Below are positions 23,571 through 36,300 of a stretch of 64,000 nt of DNA, in pieces. This stretch comes from Podarcis raffonei. Taxonomy: Eukaryota > Chordata > Lepidosauria > Squamata > Lacertidae. The notes below the pieces were generated by a model. That model was given only the letters and a program-made list of their open reading frames with translations, was not told the DNA's origin and did not search any database. The DNA lies in NCBI RefSeq assembly GCF_027172205.1, contig NC_070604.1:61459023-61523022 (forward strand), given 5' to 3'. Each line of letters starts with the position of its first letter. The first letter of the stretch is position 1. Made by a program: the position numbers and the translations under genes.

Positions 23571-24067
23571 AACTAAATGCTCCCCATTCCAGCTCTTTGG
23601 GGATACTGCATTCCCCTTCCCCATTTCCTGCCCTTCTCCCAATATACACTTAAGATTCTGTGGCCTCTAAATGTGCTCAGATTTCAATGGGTTGCGTCGT
23701 CCCCCCACCCACGAGAGAGAGGTGCCATACCTTAGGTCCCCTGTCCCAAGAACTACTCCTGCAAACTTCAGGGCTCCCCTGAACATGTTGATACCTCTCC
23801 TGTTACTCAGTGGCCCCACTTGGGCTACAGTCCTGCCAATACTCATCGGCTGGGTTTGCTGTTGCCCCTCATTAACAATTTCATTGCGGATGTTGCGTAA
23901 ATGGAATGTGTAAGCCTCTTTCCTAAGCTCTGCAAGCAAGCCTATAACAGGATGCAGGAGCCAAGCCAAAAAATGCTTTTTCCTCATCATCTTCCCTTGG
24001 TTTCAAACATAAAGTGGATACTCATTCTTAGATTTCACCCAAGTTGTTCACATGTTGCATTTGCTTT
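23571..24067. other. Intergenic, no gene recognised
   Basis: No gene or named repeat seen in this 0.5-kb stretch. Confidence 0.4.
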
Positions 24068-24162
24068 GTTTATAATCCCAGAAAAGTGAGTGCTACTGTT
24101 TATAGTCCCAGAAAAGTGAGTGCTACTGTTTATAGTCCCAGAAAAGTGAGTGCTATTGTTTA
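24068..24162 (+). repeat. Minisatellite, 30-bp unit, 3.1 copies
   Basis: Three near-identical 30-bp units (GTTTATARTCCCAGAAAAGT followed by GAGTGCTAYT) at 24068-24097, 24098-24127 and 24128-24157, plus a 5-bp start of a fourth. Only two or three substitutions separate the units, so the array is young. Confidence 0.9.
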
Positions 24163-27067
24163 GGAATGTAAACAGCTTGGAATTGAGTGTGCCTGCATTT
24201 CCCATGGAGTTTCTTTAAAGGAGAGAGAGACCCCCAAAAAACTTGTTTAGTTTTTCTGACTCTTAGTTCTGTAAAGAATTTTGGAAAGGCAGAATGTTAG
24301 AAGCACAGCGTGAGATTTTGCATGGCTAATGAAAATATTTCACATTACTTTAATAAATGTAGATTGAAACATGCACTAAGAAAGTACCCGGTGCTTACGG
24401 GGAATAAGGAACTCCAGTAGGTGAGGAAATAGATCAGCATTGTAAAAGTGGAATCTATTTATCCATCTTGTGACACAAGAAGAAGAAAGGCATGCTGGAC
24501 TAGCAAATCATTGGATAATTTCAGCCTGTAATTTCTGTTCCATTCATACAATGGGGAAACTTCTGTGGACCCCCTCCCCCCCCCGTGGCCCTCCACACTG
24601 CACCCTTTTCCAAGGGCCCCCCAGTTTTCAGAAGCACATTCTTAGGAGACCAATGAGAAAACCCTATTCTGTGAATACAAATTCAGTTCTGTTGGTGGAA
24701 TGGAAGACAACTAAACCCAATCACAGTTCCTGGGTTAGAACAGGAAAATATTTTTTACCTCTTTCCTCCTCAAAGTTTGGAAGAGCAGAAGCAGGCCTGG
24801 CCCTATCTCATGCTTTTAGCCTGTGGCAACAGCTCAGGGGTAAATGGGAAAGTGGGGCACAGATGAAGTAATGTGTGGGGAGGTGGAATTGGGATAAATG
24901 ACTGGAACTTCCCCCACAGTCAAGTTTCTTAGGCTGGAATCCTAACCCCACCTACCTGGGGGTAGGCTCCACTGAAATCAATGGGACTTACTGAGTAGAC
25001 AGTTAGAATTGCAACCATAGTTATAAGCAGTGCTTTTTATAACCATACTCACCAGTACAGAATACCATTTCCTCTTTTTTTTGCTACCTATGGCAACCAC
25101 TGTGTGCTGGTACCCACAGCATGTTTATCAAAACATGAGTACTGGCACCTCATTTATTCCCATGGAAAGCACAGGCTACAAGCAAATTTTCTTCATCTCA
25201 GGAGTTCTCAGAAACAGGAGTGCAGGAGTGCTTGTGAAAACAGAAGTATGCACGAAAGCGTCTTTTATTTAGTGTGAAAATATATTTAAACATGCAATAC
25301 ACAAGGGAACAATTTTCTTGGTAAAGGAACGCTCTTTGTGTTAGGGCAACTGGCATTTTAAGATATACACCTCACCTTATGTGATCAATCCACCCACTGC
25401 AAAAGGTGGTTTTCTTTTAATGTCTAGTTAACTTGTTTTTAATTAGGGCTATCTCAGATGAAAATATTGTAATTCTGAGGTCATCGCAGGAAACAATTTA
25501 TGTATATCTCTTCAGACTAGCCATGTTTCACATCCTTTCCAAATAATACATTGTCTTTCAGCATTTCCTAAGCAAGGGAAACTGTTATGTGTCTTCAAAC
25601 ATAAGCAGCATAATGATTTCAAAACTGGGATACTTTATTTAATGCAAAGATTTATATGCTAAACAAACAAAGAAACCCAGACAGTTCAGAGTATCTCACT
25701 TCTGCTGCAATATTTTCAGGCATAATTTAAATATAACTTTTATTCCAACTAAAATAAAACAATTAAAAACAAGATGCCCATTGACTAAATGTCACTTTAG
25801 TGAGTTGCCAACTATAACTAGCATCTTATATTTGTGATAAATATGCATAACATTGAAATGATGAAAGAAAGAGATTTAGTTCCTGTTTTGTTTTTTAAAA
25901 ACATCCAAAATCTTGTGTGTGGATTCAGAATCGTTTTATTCTCTTCTGGCTATAGGAAGTCTTCCCCAAAGAAGGCAAAGAGTTCAGTGTATATTCTCAG
26001 CATTCTTGAGAAGAGCACTGTGCTTTAATTTAAAGTTTGTCCAGCTACTGTACTGGACAGGGTTTTTAGATTTCCGCCTCCCCTCCTGTAGTTTCTGCTA
26101 ACCAGGGCAGAATAATTGAAGGAGGAGGAAACTCTTTACTGTCTTTAGCCCAACCTCTTCACAAAATCTCCACCAGAATCCCCAAATAATAAATTAAACT
26201 CACCTCAAAGAAAGATAGACTCCAAGGAAGCAAGGATCTCTAGCATCAATCCACCATCAAAGGTCCAAATCGCCACAGATGCAAGCCTTATTCTTGGCTT
26301 ATCAGTTCATGCAAATCCAAGTTGATGAAGCTGTGTCCATTCAAGTCTGACTTTCCTTCACAGCCTAATGCAAAGTCTCAACCCACATGATGACGCAGAC
26401 ATTAAATATTCAAACAAGATAAGCAGATGAAAAATATTTCCTGCCATGGATTTGCAGTGCAGGGAAGGGCAAAGGGCTTATATTATGAAATGAATATATA
26501 TAGCATGCTAAACAGTTATGACAACTTAATGTACATTTCTTCTACCTGAACATGACATAGACACATATTACATTGATGATAGTTATAACAACCTAATTTA
26601 CCTGTGTTCTACATGTTATTATATCAGCTGATAACAAAGCAAGAAAAGTTGTCAGCATCATCTTGGAAATCTACTTTTTCATTACATTAAAATTCAGTGT
26701 AAAACTTTTTAACACCCTTTATTTTTAGAGTTGTCCCACAGTTTACCTTTCCCTAGCTAAATATTAATCACATGGAAAACCTACAGAACTGGTTTGGTTG
26801 TGTGTGTTTTTTATAGTTTTCCTGGACAGCAAAATGTGAGTGTGTTTCAAGCACAGCAGCATTACTATCAACCCTCCTGTGAAACCACGGAAAGCACCAG
26901 TTGTGGAAAGTGCCAATTCTGGAAAATACCAGTAGTCATTTGAGGCAGCTCTGTTCAGCCTATAACTAAATGCCGACTGCATCCATAGCTCCAATGCCAG
27001 CTAACCTGGATGCCACTTCCTCATCTCCAGTTTAGATTACTGGACATGGTTACCTTTGCTTTTGTGC
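24163..27067. other. Intergenic, 2.9 kb, no gene recognised
   Basis: Apparently unique A/T-rich DNA. About 24945-25020 holds the CCACTGAAATCAATGGGACT-type amniote palindromic repeat. No exon with paired splice sites was found. Confidence 0.45.
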
Positions 27068-27440
27068 TATAATAATAATAATAATTTATTTATATCCCAC
27101 CCATCTGGCTGGGTTGCCCCAGCCACATTGGGTGGCTCCCAACAGAATATTAAAAACACTTCCTCATCTCAAACATTAAAAACTTTCCTAAACAGGATTG
27201 CCTTAAGATGTCTTCTAAAAGTCAGACAGTTGTATATTTCTTTGACATCTGATGGGAGGGCGTTCCACAGGATGGGCGCCACTACTGAGAAGGCCCTCTG
27301 CCTGGTTCCCTGCGACTTCACTCCTCACAGTGAGGGAACCGCCAGAAGGCCTCAGAGCTGGACCTCAGTGTCTGGGCTGAACAATGGGGATGGAGGCTCC
27401 TTCCGTGATAGAAGGATGAGGGTGGAGAATGTCTGCCTTT
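27068..27440 (-). mobile_element. L2/CR1-group LINE 3' end
   Basis: (AAT)n at 27068-27083, then the reverse complement of the LINE 3' UTR and the end of the reverse transcriptase ORF. The minus strand keeps FLVVPSLR-like and AFSVVAP-like remnants around 27240-27330. 5' truncated. The plus-strand open frame across it is spurious. Confidence 0.75.
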
Positions 27441-28113
27441 CAGTCTCCATTATCTTTTTAAAAATACTTCTGACTATTGGTCTCCCAAACCAAAATTTCA
27501 CACCCCTGTTTATGCTTCATTACTCCCTGCCCCTCTTTAAAACAAAAACAAAAAGCTCAGCCATGGCATTTCTCCTGTTGCAAAATTCTGCCCCTTCCAA
27601 CCTATCCTCCAGTTCATGTTGTGATTGTTTTCCACCTTGCTTTCTTCTGCCGCCTTCTCTTTGGACCTTCATTACCACATCATTGTCCTTTCACTTCCAC
27701 CTCATCCCCTGCTGCCGAAGCCATTCACTCTCTCATTGCTAAGACATGTAATGCCCTTCCTCAAATTGTTACTCCAGCTCCACATTCTTTTGAAGGTCCA
27801 GCACAATCCCTCTGCAATGCTCCAAGTCCCAATTGATTCTGACTCCCTCTCATCCACCAAGTCTACTTTTCCCAATGGCAAAAAAGGAAGTCACAGGGCA
27901 ACTCTGTGCAAGTCGATATGGGACTTACTCTCACATAAATGGCTATAGGATTGCAGACTTACTCCCTGTCTCAGAGAGTCAGGAAATTAGGGGTAAAATT
28001 ACAGAAATGCCCAAAATGTGTATGTTGCACTTTAACTTATGTCCCATCACCAAAATAATTATTCCTGTCTTCTTTCTGTCTTCCCTTCTGAATGGGCAAT
28101 CAGGGCTGAGGTG

Positions 28114-28438
28114 AAAAGGTAAAGGACCCCTGGACGGTTAAGTCCAGTCAAAGGCAACTATGGGGTTGTGATGCTCATCTTGCTTTTCAGGCCAAGGGAG
28201 CTGGCGTTTGTCCACAGACAGCTTTCCGGGTCATGTGGCCAGCATGACTAAACCGCTTCTGGCGCAACGGAACACCATGATGGAAGCCAGAGTGCACAGA
28301 AATGCCACTTACCTTCCTGCCACAGCAGTACCTATTTATCCACTTGCACTGGTGTACTTTTAAACTGCTAGGTTGGCAGGAGCCCACCCCATCGTGTGGC
28401 AAGCCCAAGAAGCTCGGTGGTTTAGACCACAGTGCCAC
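28114..28438 (-). mobile_element. Sauria SINE, internally deleted
   Basis: The plus strand starts AAAGGTAAAGGACCCC (reverse of the CCTTTACC tail) and ends in ACCACAGTGCCACTC, the reverse of the tRNA-like head. The segment that should hold the B box (about 28385-28415) is shortened relative to the copy at 10010. No clear target duplication. Confidence 0.85.
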
Positions 28439-28629
28439 TCTTTACTTCACACCCCTACCAGCAGATAAGGTTCCTGTGTTGATTTCACAAACAACGAGGG
28501 TTTTTTTGGGGGGGTGGGGATGTATGCTGTGCTAAGTCCAATGCTAGGAGTCTTCAGCTGGTGAGGTTCCACAAAAACCACACTGTTCATCTGCCAGGGG
28601 GATTAACAGTAAAGATGGATCTGTCAATT

Positions 28630-28935
28630 TCAGTGTCTCAGTTTCTCATTTTTCCAATCTGAAATTCAGTTCTTCACATTCCTGCAGCAATTATTCTATT
28701 AAAAAAAGCCGTGAAAATTGTTCAGCCTTTGCAAATTCTTAAAACATTTTTGAATGCGGTTTTGACTAATGCACACATTTTTTGCAAGCAATTTGTCCCA
28801 GAGAATTAACTTCCATATGTTATTTTCACCCATAACTTCATTTTTATGCACACTTCCCTCTAACATATGCATTTTTGTAATCGTTGTTTGGAGAACGGCA
28901 TCACAACATTTGGAAAAGCGTGAATTTTGAATGCC
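28630..28935. repeat. Unnamed A/T-rich interspersed repeat, copy 2
   Basis: Shares order and wording with 21055-21450 and 55165-55545 (CATTCCTGCAGCAATT, GACTAATGCACAC, CCTCTAACATATGCATTTTTG). No coding potential. Confidence 0.55.
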
Positions 28936-29209
28936 AACATTCTGCATGCCTGGAAAGGCTTGCCTAAATGTTTTTAGCAAGAGAAGACACTTCATTAATG
29001 CCAATTGACTGTGTGTTCCAAAGTGTGGGTGATGCGGCACTAAAACATCAATTTATTACAAACGTGGAACAAGTATTATGTGGCACCTGTAACAGTACCA
29101 GAACTGCAGATTGAAGCAGTTGTGTGGACACATTTGGGGTAGGGCAATCCTGCAAATAAATTGATTTCACCAGTTACCAAAGGTGAGCCATCTCAACAGT
29201 CCCACCACC

Positions 29210-29710
29210 TGTCAAGGCTCAGGGAATACTATCCTTCCCCTGGGGGCAGCCAAAAGAAAGCAGATAATGTGAAGAGTCCTTACCACATAATTTATTCAGT
29301 ATTCAGAGAGAGAGAGAAAGGGATGTAGTCTCTATGCCATGATGGCATTGCTCCAAGTCCCACCCGCCTACATTGTTCCTATTCTGCATCACCCCTGCAT
29401 GGGCTAATCTGAGCTTTCTGCCCCTGATCTCTTTGTTTTACTACCTGCAATGCCCGCCTGGTCCAGGGAGGGGGAGGGGGTCAGGAATGCTTTTCAAGGA
29501 CACTGAGTCTGTCAGCTGTCTCTTTCCTGGTGCTTCTTCTTCTTCCTGCTATTCCTCTTCCAATATTTCCCAGCTTCTGCCCTCTGCAGCCTCTGAACTA
29601 TGCCCCTCTGCAAACCACTGTTCTAAATCTATACTGTCCTCCTGTGGTTAGGAAGATTCAGGAGAAGGCGTGGCGTCCCCCACCATTCCTCCTCAGTCCA
29701 GCCCCTGACA
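29210..29710 (-). mobile_element. Solo LTR, 501 bp, 5-bp target duplication CCACC
   Basis: Plus-strand ends are TGTCAAGGCTCAGGG and CCAGCCCCTGACA. CCACC lies at 29205-29209 and again at 29711-29715. A minus-strand AATAAA near 29290-29295 orients it. It aligns with the LTR at 17737-18144. Whole-looking as a solo LTR; no internal sequence. Confidence 0.87.
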
Positions 29711-29715
29711 CCACC

Positions 29716-31440
29716 ATTGCAAGTGAACCCATCGGTAGCAGTGAACTTTCCGATTTGGTCTGGAAAAGGGTATAGCCCATTTAAACCGTGTAAGAGCTCA
29801 TGGAATTCAATCTTTCTGTCTCAGCTTCTCATTGCTCATTTTAAGTCCTTCTGCAGTAGTTACTCTGACTCATGAACCACCCTTGACGAGAAAGTTAATT
29901 AACTCTTTTACAAGCACAGGGCAGACTAGCCTTTAAATATTACCAGCTTGAAAATGTTACCTGTTTTGCAATGCTGTGCAAGCAATTAAAAAGCATTTCA
30001 TCGTTGTTGTGTTTTGATGCCCAAACCTTTCCAGGCCAAACGACACTTAACATGATGAGCTGCACTTTGCAGTGCTAATATGGTTTGACATTCATTTCAG
30101 CATCGAAGGATTAAGAACCATTTTGAGAGAGCTGCAGTCCCTGAAGCAGAAGCAAGTGCTTCTTGTTTACCCCAGCAACACCAAAAGGTTGTTAAGGGAA
30201 GATATTGACAAGAAGAAAGCAATTTGTTCCAGCCGGGGAAGAGCTATAGTAACTTATCCTTGCATTCATAATTCATTGTGACACCATATGGAACTCCTTT
30301 TGGAGCAGTGATAGGGGATATATAGATAGCATTTGATGTTGACACTTTCATTTGATATGCAAACCATTCAGAGAGCAAATATTCTTAAAAGAAGTCAGGC
30401 TTTCTCCTTCCTGTGTACGTGTTGAGTCCTTTTTGCAGCATCAGGGTGACCGGATAAAATGATTCAATAATATTTCAATACTTCCTTTTTTGGAAGATTT
30501 TTTGCATCCATTTTATAGACGGAAGTGGGTGGTGTTAAGGCAGCCTCATCATCATGTCACTGCTGACTTGAAAGGCACATAGGGCATCGGATTGTGAGCC
30601 ACAGTATCTGTGCACAAGTGGTTCAGACTTTCCCCAAATCTTTACACACATCTCAGATCTGCTCCAGAGATCCAGAGGAACCTCTGGAGCAAATCTGAGA
30701 GGAGGGGAGGGGAGAGGAAAGGAAGATTGGATGCCACCCACTGTTTTCTAGCAAGATACATTTGAGGCAAACACCTGTAGGGTAAGTGTGGGGTTGGGGT
30801 GGGACACTTGCAATGCCCCTCTGTGTGCAAGCTATATCATTCCTTTCCATGTTAAGAGTGTAAAATCCTCATTGCAACTGGGGAACTCTGATAAAACAGG
30901 AATCCTGATCACAGGAGGATTCTTAGCATGTTCTGCTGCCTATCTTGACATTTCTCTTCTGACTTTCAATTCAAAATCTATCCTCCATTTTGAGGAAAAC
31001 AAGAGTGCCAGTTATATAGCAAATCCTGTGTATACACTGTATGTTTAAAGCACATGACTTTTCTCACAGAATTCTGGGAACTGTAGTTTGCCCACCACAA
31101 AGCTATATTTCCCAGCACCCTTAACACGCTTAAAGTATAAAATACCCAGAACTCTTGGAGGGAAATCATGAGCTTTAAATACATGGTGTATAAGGCCATG
31201 TTTGCCGTAGTCCATGCCCTGTTGCAGCTGTGAAGTGCAGCATCACCTTAACGTCATCAAAATAAGATTGTCACAGGAGCCATTTTTTCTCCCAGAATAT
31301 TTATGGTGCACATAAAGTGCAGAGGCCTAGTTCTCTGATAGAAGTGAACAACCAAGGACCCCAGGGAATTTCAGGAATAAGAAAATGGAAACTCAGAAAG
31401 TGTTCCTGTTTGAAGAAGAATAAAAGATGAGTAGCTAAAA
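29716..31440. other. Intergenic between the solo LTR and the VNN1 3' end
   Basis: No gene recognised. About 31065-31150 is a TTCTGGGAACTGTAGTTTG-type reptile repeat. The remainder is unassigned. Confidence 0.45.
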
Positions 31441-31454
31441 TTAATTCTTTGACC

Positions 31455-31460
31455 TTTATT
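31455..31460 (-). promoter_or_regulatory. Candidate polyadenylation signal of VNN1
   Basis: Minus-strand AATAAA 167 bases past the VNN1 stop codon. Distance and position fit a short 3' UTR. Confidence 0.55.
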
Positions 31461-31626
31461 AATGCAATCTTCGAGGAACTTGTGTTCTTTTGGATTTGAC
31501 GGTCAACAACTAAGCAAAATAATCTATGTGACCATCACAGCAAGCTGTAGCAGCCCAGTCATGTCAGAGTCAACAAAAAGCAATTTGCGTTCTTTCACAG
31601 TTGTGAACTGTCCGGCTCAGAACATC

Positions 31627-31752
31627 TCAAAGAACCCCACTGACTATGTAGGGATGTGGAGGATCCTTCTCATACCACCTGCCCCAAAGTGTCACCGTTA
31701 AGACTGGCTTCGATGTACCATTATGAGTAACCAGCTGTCCATCACTCAAAAC
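31627..31752 (-). CDS. VNN1: VNN1 exon 7 (C-terminus, no GPI tail)
   Basis: 126 nt including TGA at 31629-31627, after acceptor CTCAACTAG. Encodes [32 protein letters not shown] and HPYIVSGVL. No hydrophobic stretch follows in any frame of this exon. Confidence 0.9.
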   Translation of the reverse strand, partial: VLSDGQLVTHNGTSKPVLTVTLWGRWYEKDPPHPYIVSGVL

Positions 31753-33328
31753 CTAGTTGAGAACAAAAAGAGGAGGGAACAGTTACAAAGTAATAGTTGC
31801 ACACAATATCAATATTATAGGTTTTATGCAACATAGCACTAAAGTGAACATTCTGTTAGAACAATAATTTCCCTCGCACAATGGAACATTCTCCCCCCAT
31901 CCCTCCTTCTGCACACGTGTCCCTCTTAAATCTGTTCTGAAGGTTTTTCCCAACCCTCCAGATCAGATTTGGGCAGCGCTTTTTGTCTTAAAAAAAATGT
32001 TTAGGGGTACTCTCATTTTGACAAAAAATAAATAAATCACCATTTCATAGTTCAAATCGGGGAAAATAAATACAGTAAATGGACAAAAGTACAAAGATTC
32101 ACAAAATGTTCAGGGGTATGCATCCCCCTGCGTCCCCCCAGAAAGAAGCACTGGATTTGGAGATGGTGCAGGGTGTGTGCTGGAGGGGAAGAGAAGGAAA
32201 TTCTGTTTGTTCTGATGCTTCCCTTTGCACTTCCCTTTGGAACTATATAGGCAAATATATGTAGAAATCCATTCAGAAAAGTGAATTATCATAGAAGGGA
32301 TGGAGAGATCTGTTTCTCCTCTACCAAGCCAATTGGTAGAAGACAATTTTTAGTAGGCCACTAAAAAATAATAATCCATGCTAGTGGCTTTCCTGGCCTA
32401 ATAACCAAGGCCGTATTCAACAGTCTGTGCAGCCCCCATAGATTTCCCTGTACAGCCGAAGGCACGACAGAGGTAGCATGATTTCTTTCAGAAGCCCACT
32501 CTTGTCCTGAAAAGGCTACTGAGCCACCTGAACTTTGTTTATGATAACATCCTTAAAGGAATTTGTTTCCATTCCGATACCATACAGCCACAGGTTTTTT
32601 CCATCTCAGCCAGAAAACATTTGCTAGAAGCACCGCCCTACCTGAAATTCTCCAGGTGCCAACTGAACTCCACTGAGCAGGACTTCTGGGAAGACATAGT
32701 TAGTGCTAAATGTGCCACTGAGAGAAAAGAAATCAAAGCGGGTATGAGCAGTTGTCACAGGCTGGCCACAGGTCTGTTGGTCTGCGCTTGCACACTTCAG
32801 CAATGTACATATCTAAAAGGAAGAAGAGCAAACCATTGGGAGAGCACTCAGAATAAATATAAATTTTACTGCTGCTGTACCATCACAACAATGGCGCTGA
32901 TTTAAAATACAACTAAGTTGGTTACAGTATAAGAACAATAAGAACTGTTGCAGTACTAATACAGTATTATATGAGCTATATACCCTTTATATACCCAGGT
33001 GATCACTGCACTTTGCAGGTGAGGCCTCCTGCAGATACCATCTTATCAGGAAGTCCATTCTGCACCATGTAGGACTCAGGCCTTTAGTATTCTTGCACTT
33101 AATAATTTGGAATCCTCTCCCCTTCAACATTAGACAGGCTCCATCTCTGTTGTCTTTTTGGCACCAATGGAAGACCTTCTTTCTCCAACAAGCATTTTAA
33201 GTAGAGATCTTTCCCAGTCCATATCTGTGTTGGAATTGTTTTTAAATATGCACAATTGTTTTAAATTATCAATTGTGGTTTGCTGCCCTGGACTCCTTTG
33301 GGAGGGAGGGCAGGCTATAAATTGAAAA

Positions 33329-33375
<47 letters not shown>

Positions 33376-36300
33376 AAAACCCACCCAACTGCTCACTCAG
33401 TTGATTCAAGAAGTTTCCTTGATGGTGTTAGCTGCAACAAGAACACCCTACAAATGTCAAATGTAAGAAGTCAAAAAGCCAACATTGATTTCTTACATCT
33501 GACAGCCCTCACCTAGTTTCCAGTGTACTTCCACACACAACTACAGGCACATTGGTCTCCAAAATTATGAAACAGGTGCATATCTCATTACTCCAGAACT
33601 AAATAACTAAACATACCATATACAATCACAGTCTTAATTATCAGTGACAGCGTTTCATGGGGCTAGAAGGCCATATTTAGACTGCAGCCCTTTGCACACT
33701 AACTTTGGAGTAAGCCTCACTGAACTCATTAGAACTTTGTTCCAAGTTCAGCTAGCTACAACCAAGTTACTAAGACTTTGGAATTAGGTTTTCTTCTTTC
33801 CTTTATTCTGGGCACGAGCCAGCCAAGAAGGAAGCACATATTCTTGTTGTGTTGTTGTTGTCCTCCGTCTTGGGAAGCAATGGAATTCCAGTAATTTAAA
33901 CTGGAAAATTAAATTCAACTCTCCAGCTGAAATTTGTAGGACATTATATTAAAAGTGCTTAACTTGAGCCAGATCACGACCTATGTTTCTATGGCAATAT
34001 ACGACAATATATCTAGAACTTCCTCCTCTCTCTCCAATGATGAATAAAAATGAGATCCCATCTTCCCTCATAAGAAGATAAAAAGAGACCTGTAAGTAGT
34101 AATTTCCTTCGACCTCATGAAGGCCGTCAAATGCACCTAGCACATAAACTTCATTTTCTTGCTTTTCTGTCATTTTGTAGCTCAAATGGCAGCAGAGCGC
34201 TCCCTGGCAGACGGTAAGATTGCCAGCTTCTTTGGCGAGTTCAGAGAAAGAGTATTCATCAAAGAAAATCAATCCTGTGAAATCACCGTCTTTGGGGACC
34301 GGTTTGATAGTTGTGGCATACAAGCTCCAGTTCACAGGGGCAGGATGGGTAGGAGAAAGAGAAGGATGGGAATCGAGCTCTGCAACCAGAAGATGCCCCT
34401 TCTCTGATTCTGCATCATAATGATATGCTCGGGATCCATCCGGTGCATAGATGCCGCTGCCTAAGAACGACACAAAACAGAAAGACAGAAGCAGCTGCTT
34501 CATATTGCCCGTCCTGTCATAACCGCAGACAGCACCCATTTAAGTTGACCAACACATACCCTCACACACCCAAAACCCACATGCTGTACTCCTTTCAATC
34601 TGGGTGTGATGATTGTCACTTTGTCAGGCAGGGGAAACACTGAGAAGAATATCCTCATTCCCAGACTTAGGATGAAACAGATTCCTTGGTCCAGACTTAG
34701 CCCAGTGAAGAATCAAATATTAAAGCCTCCGGTTGGCATTGCTGACAACCTGATCAAGCAGAAGTTCTGCTACAGCTCAGGCCCAGAGGCTCCTTATAGC
34801 GACTAAAGGCCAAATCAGAGGCAAAATTGTCTGCCTTTGTTTAAAAGAGAGCGAAATACAGCCCATTCTTTGCCATGATCACAACTCCGAAGTCCTATGA
34901 ACTTTTCCAAACCTAATTTTGGAACGGGCATACTAAATGCACCTCCAGTTGTTCTTTTTATTGTGTTTTCATAATGATTTGTGTTCTCGGTGGTATCATG
35001 ATAATGGAATATTATTATTAATAATAATAATTTATTATTTATACCCCACCCATCTGGCTGGGTTTCCCCAGCCACTATGGGTGGCTTCCAACAAAAGATT
35101 AAAAATACATTAAAAGTACTCTTGGCATCTACTTCATTTCCAATCAGTGCATGCCCTGCTGAAATCCTGCAACTGTTTATGCCGCAAAAGTTCCAGTTTA
35201 TTTTTTTGTCCCCCTTTTGCTACAGTGCAAGTGATGCAGTAACATTGGGGAAGCACCATCTAATAAAGCAGAATGATTTCTGGACAGCTCAGCAAAACTC
35301 CACCATGAATGCTTTATTAGTGCATCAATGTGGCCTTGCAGAATGCACCCTCAGAAAACAAAAACAAAGACATCCATCTGGAGGGGTCCTAAGATGGGAG
35401 AGGCCAGCCAACTAGTGTATAACTAGTTATACATAATCTTATTGAAAACTGTATATTACCTGTCATCTTCAAGCTAGGCCTATGGGTATTAGATGCCAGA
35501 ACATTGACACGCATGCCCATAGCCCATGCTGAATGGAATTCAACGGCAGTCAGATGTGGGAGAACGTTCATCCAAGCTGTTGGGAAGAGGATGGTGTCCA
35601 CCTGCAGCTTGCTCACCAAGGTCACCGCAGGGTCATGGAACAGAATATCAAAGCAGGTGAAAAGACCAAATTTCCCAAAGGCAGTATTGAAGGTCACCAA
35701 TTCAGGCTCTGGGGGGGAATCAAACTGGCGTTCCGACATAAAGAGATTGAACTGTGGAAAGATAACACCTTTTTTAAAAAACAAACAAACAAACCACCAC
35801 CCACACACCATTAAGGTACGTGGGTATATTAAAAAGAAACTATTGTACTTAAAAGTGACCTACAAAGTGTACTGCAAGTTATTTAATTTTTGTTTAAATT
35901 AATGAAAAGCTAAAGAAGGAAGAATGGATACCAAAACTTATGGAATAGGCAGAAATGGTGAAACTTACCAGAAGAATAAGAAATCAAGATAACAAACTTT
36001 TTATAACAGAATGGAAACGGTTTATTGAAAACTGACAGATAAATTGTAAATAGGTAAGAACATTGGTAGGATTGTTGTAATAACCTGAAGTTTTATAAGA
36101 GTATATATTTAATGAGCAAATTAAGTTAATTTGGATATGCAAAAGATATAAAAAATCAATATAAGGAACCGCAGAAAGAGAGGGAAGGAAGTCAAATTTT
36201 GAAATGTTAAAATGAATTTAAAATTAGTGAAATGTATAAACCTGAAAAGTATATTTTTTTATTTAAAAAAGCTAAATAACATTCTTTTTAAAACTTTTTT

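Noticed and set aside
27056-27742. 228-codon plus-strand open frame
   Set aside because: It covers the reverse complement of a LINE 3' end plus unique DNA; there is no start context, domain or splice support.
35504-35902. 132-codon plus-strand open frame opposite VNN1 exon 4
   Set aside because: Antisense shadow of a well-supported exon.
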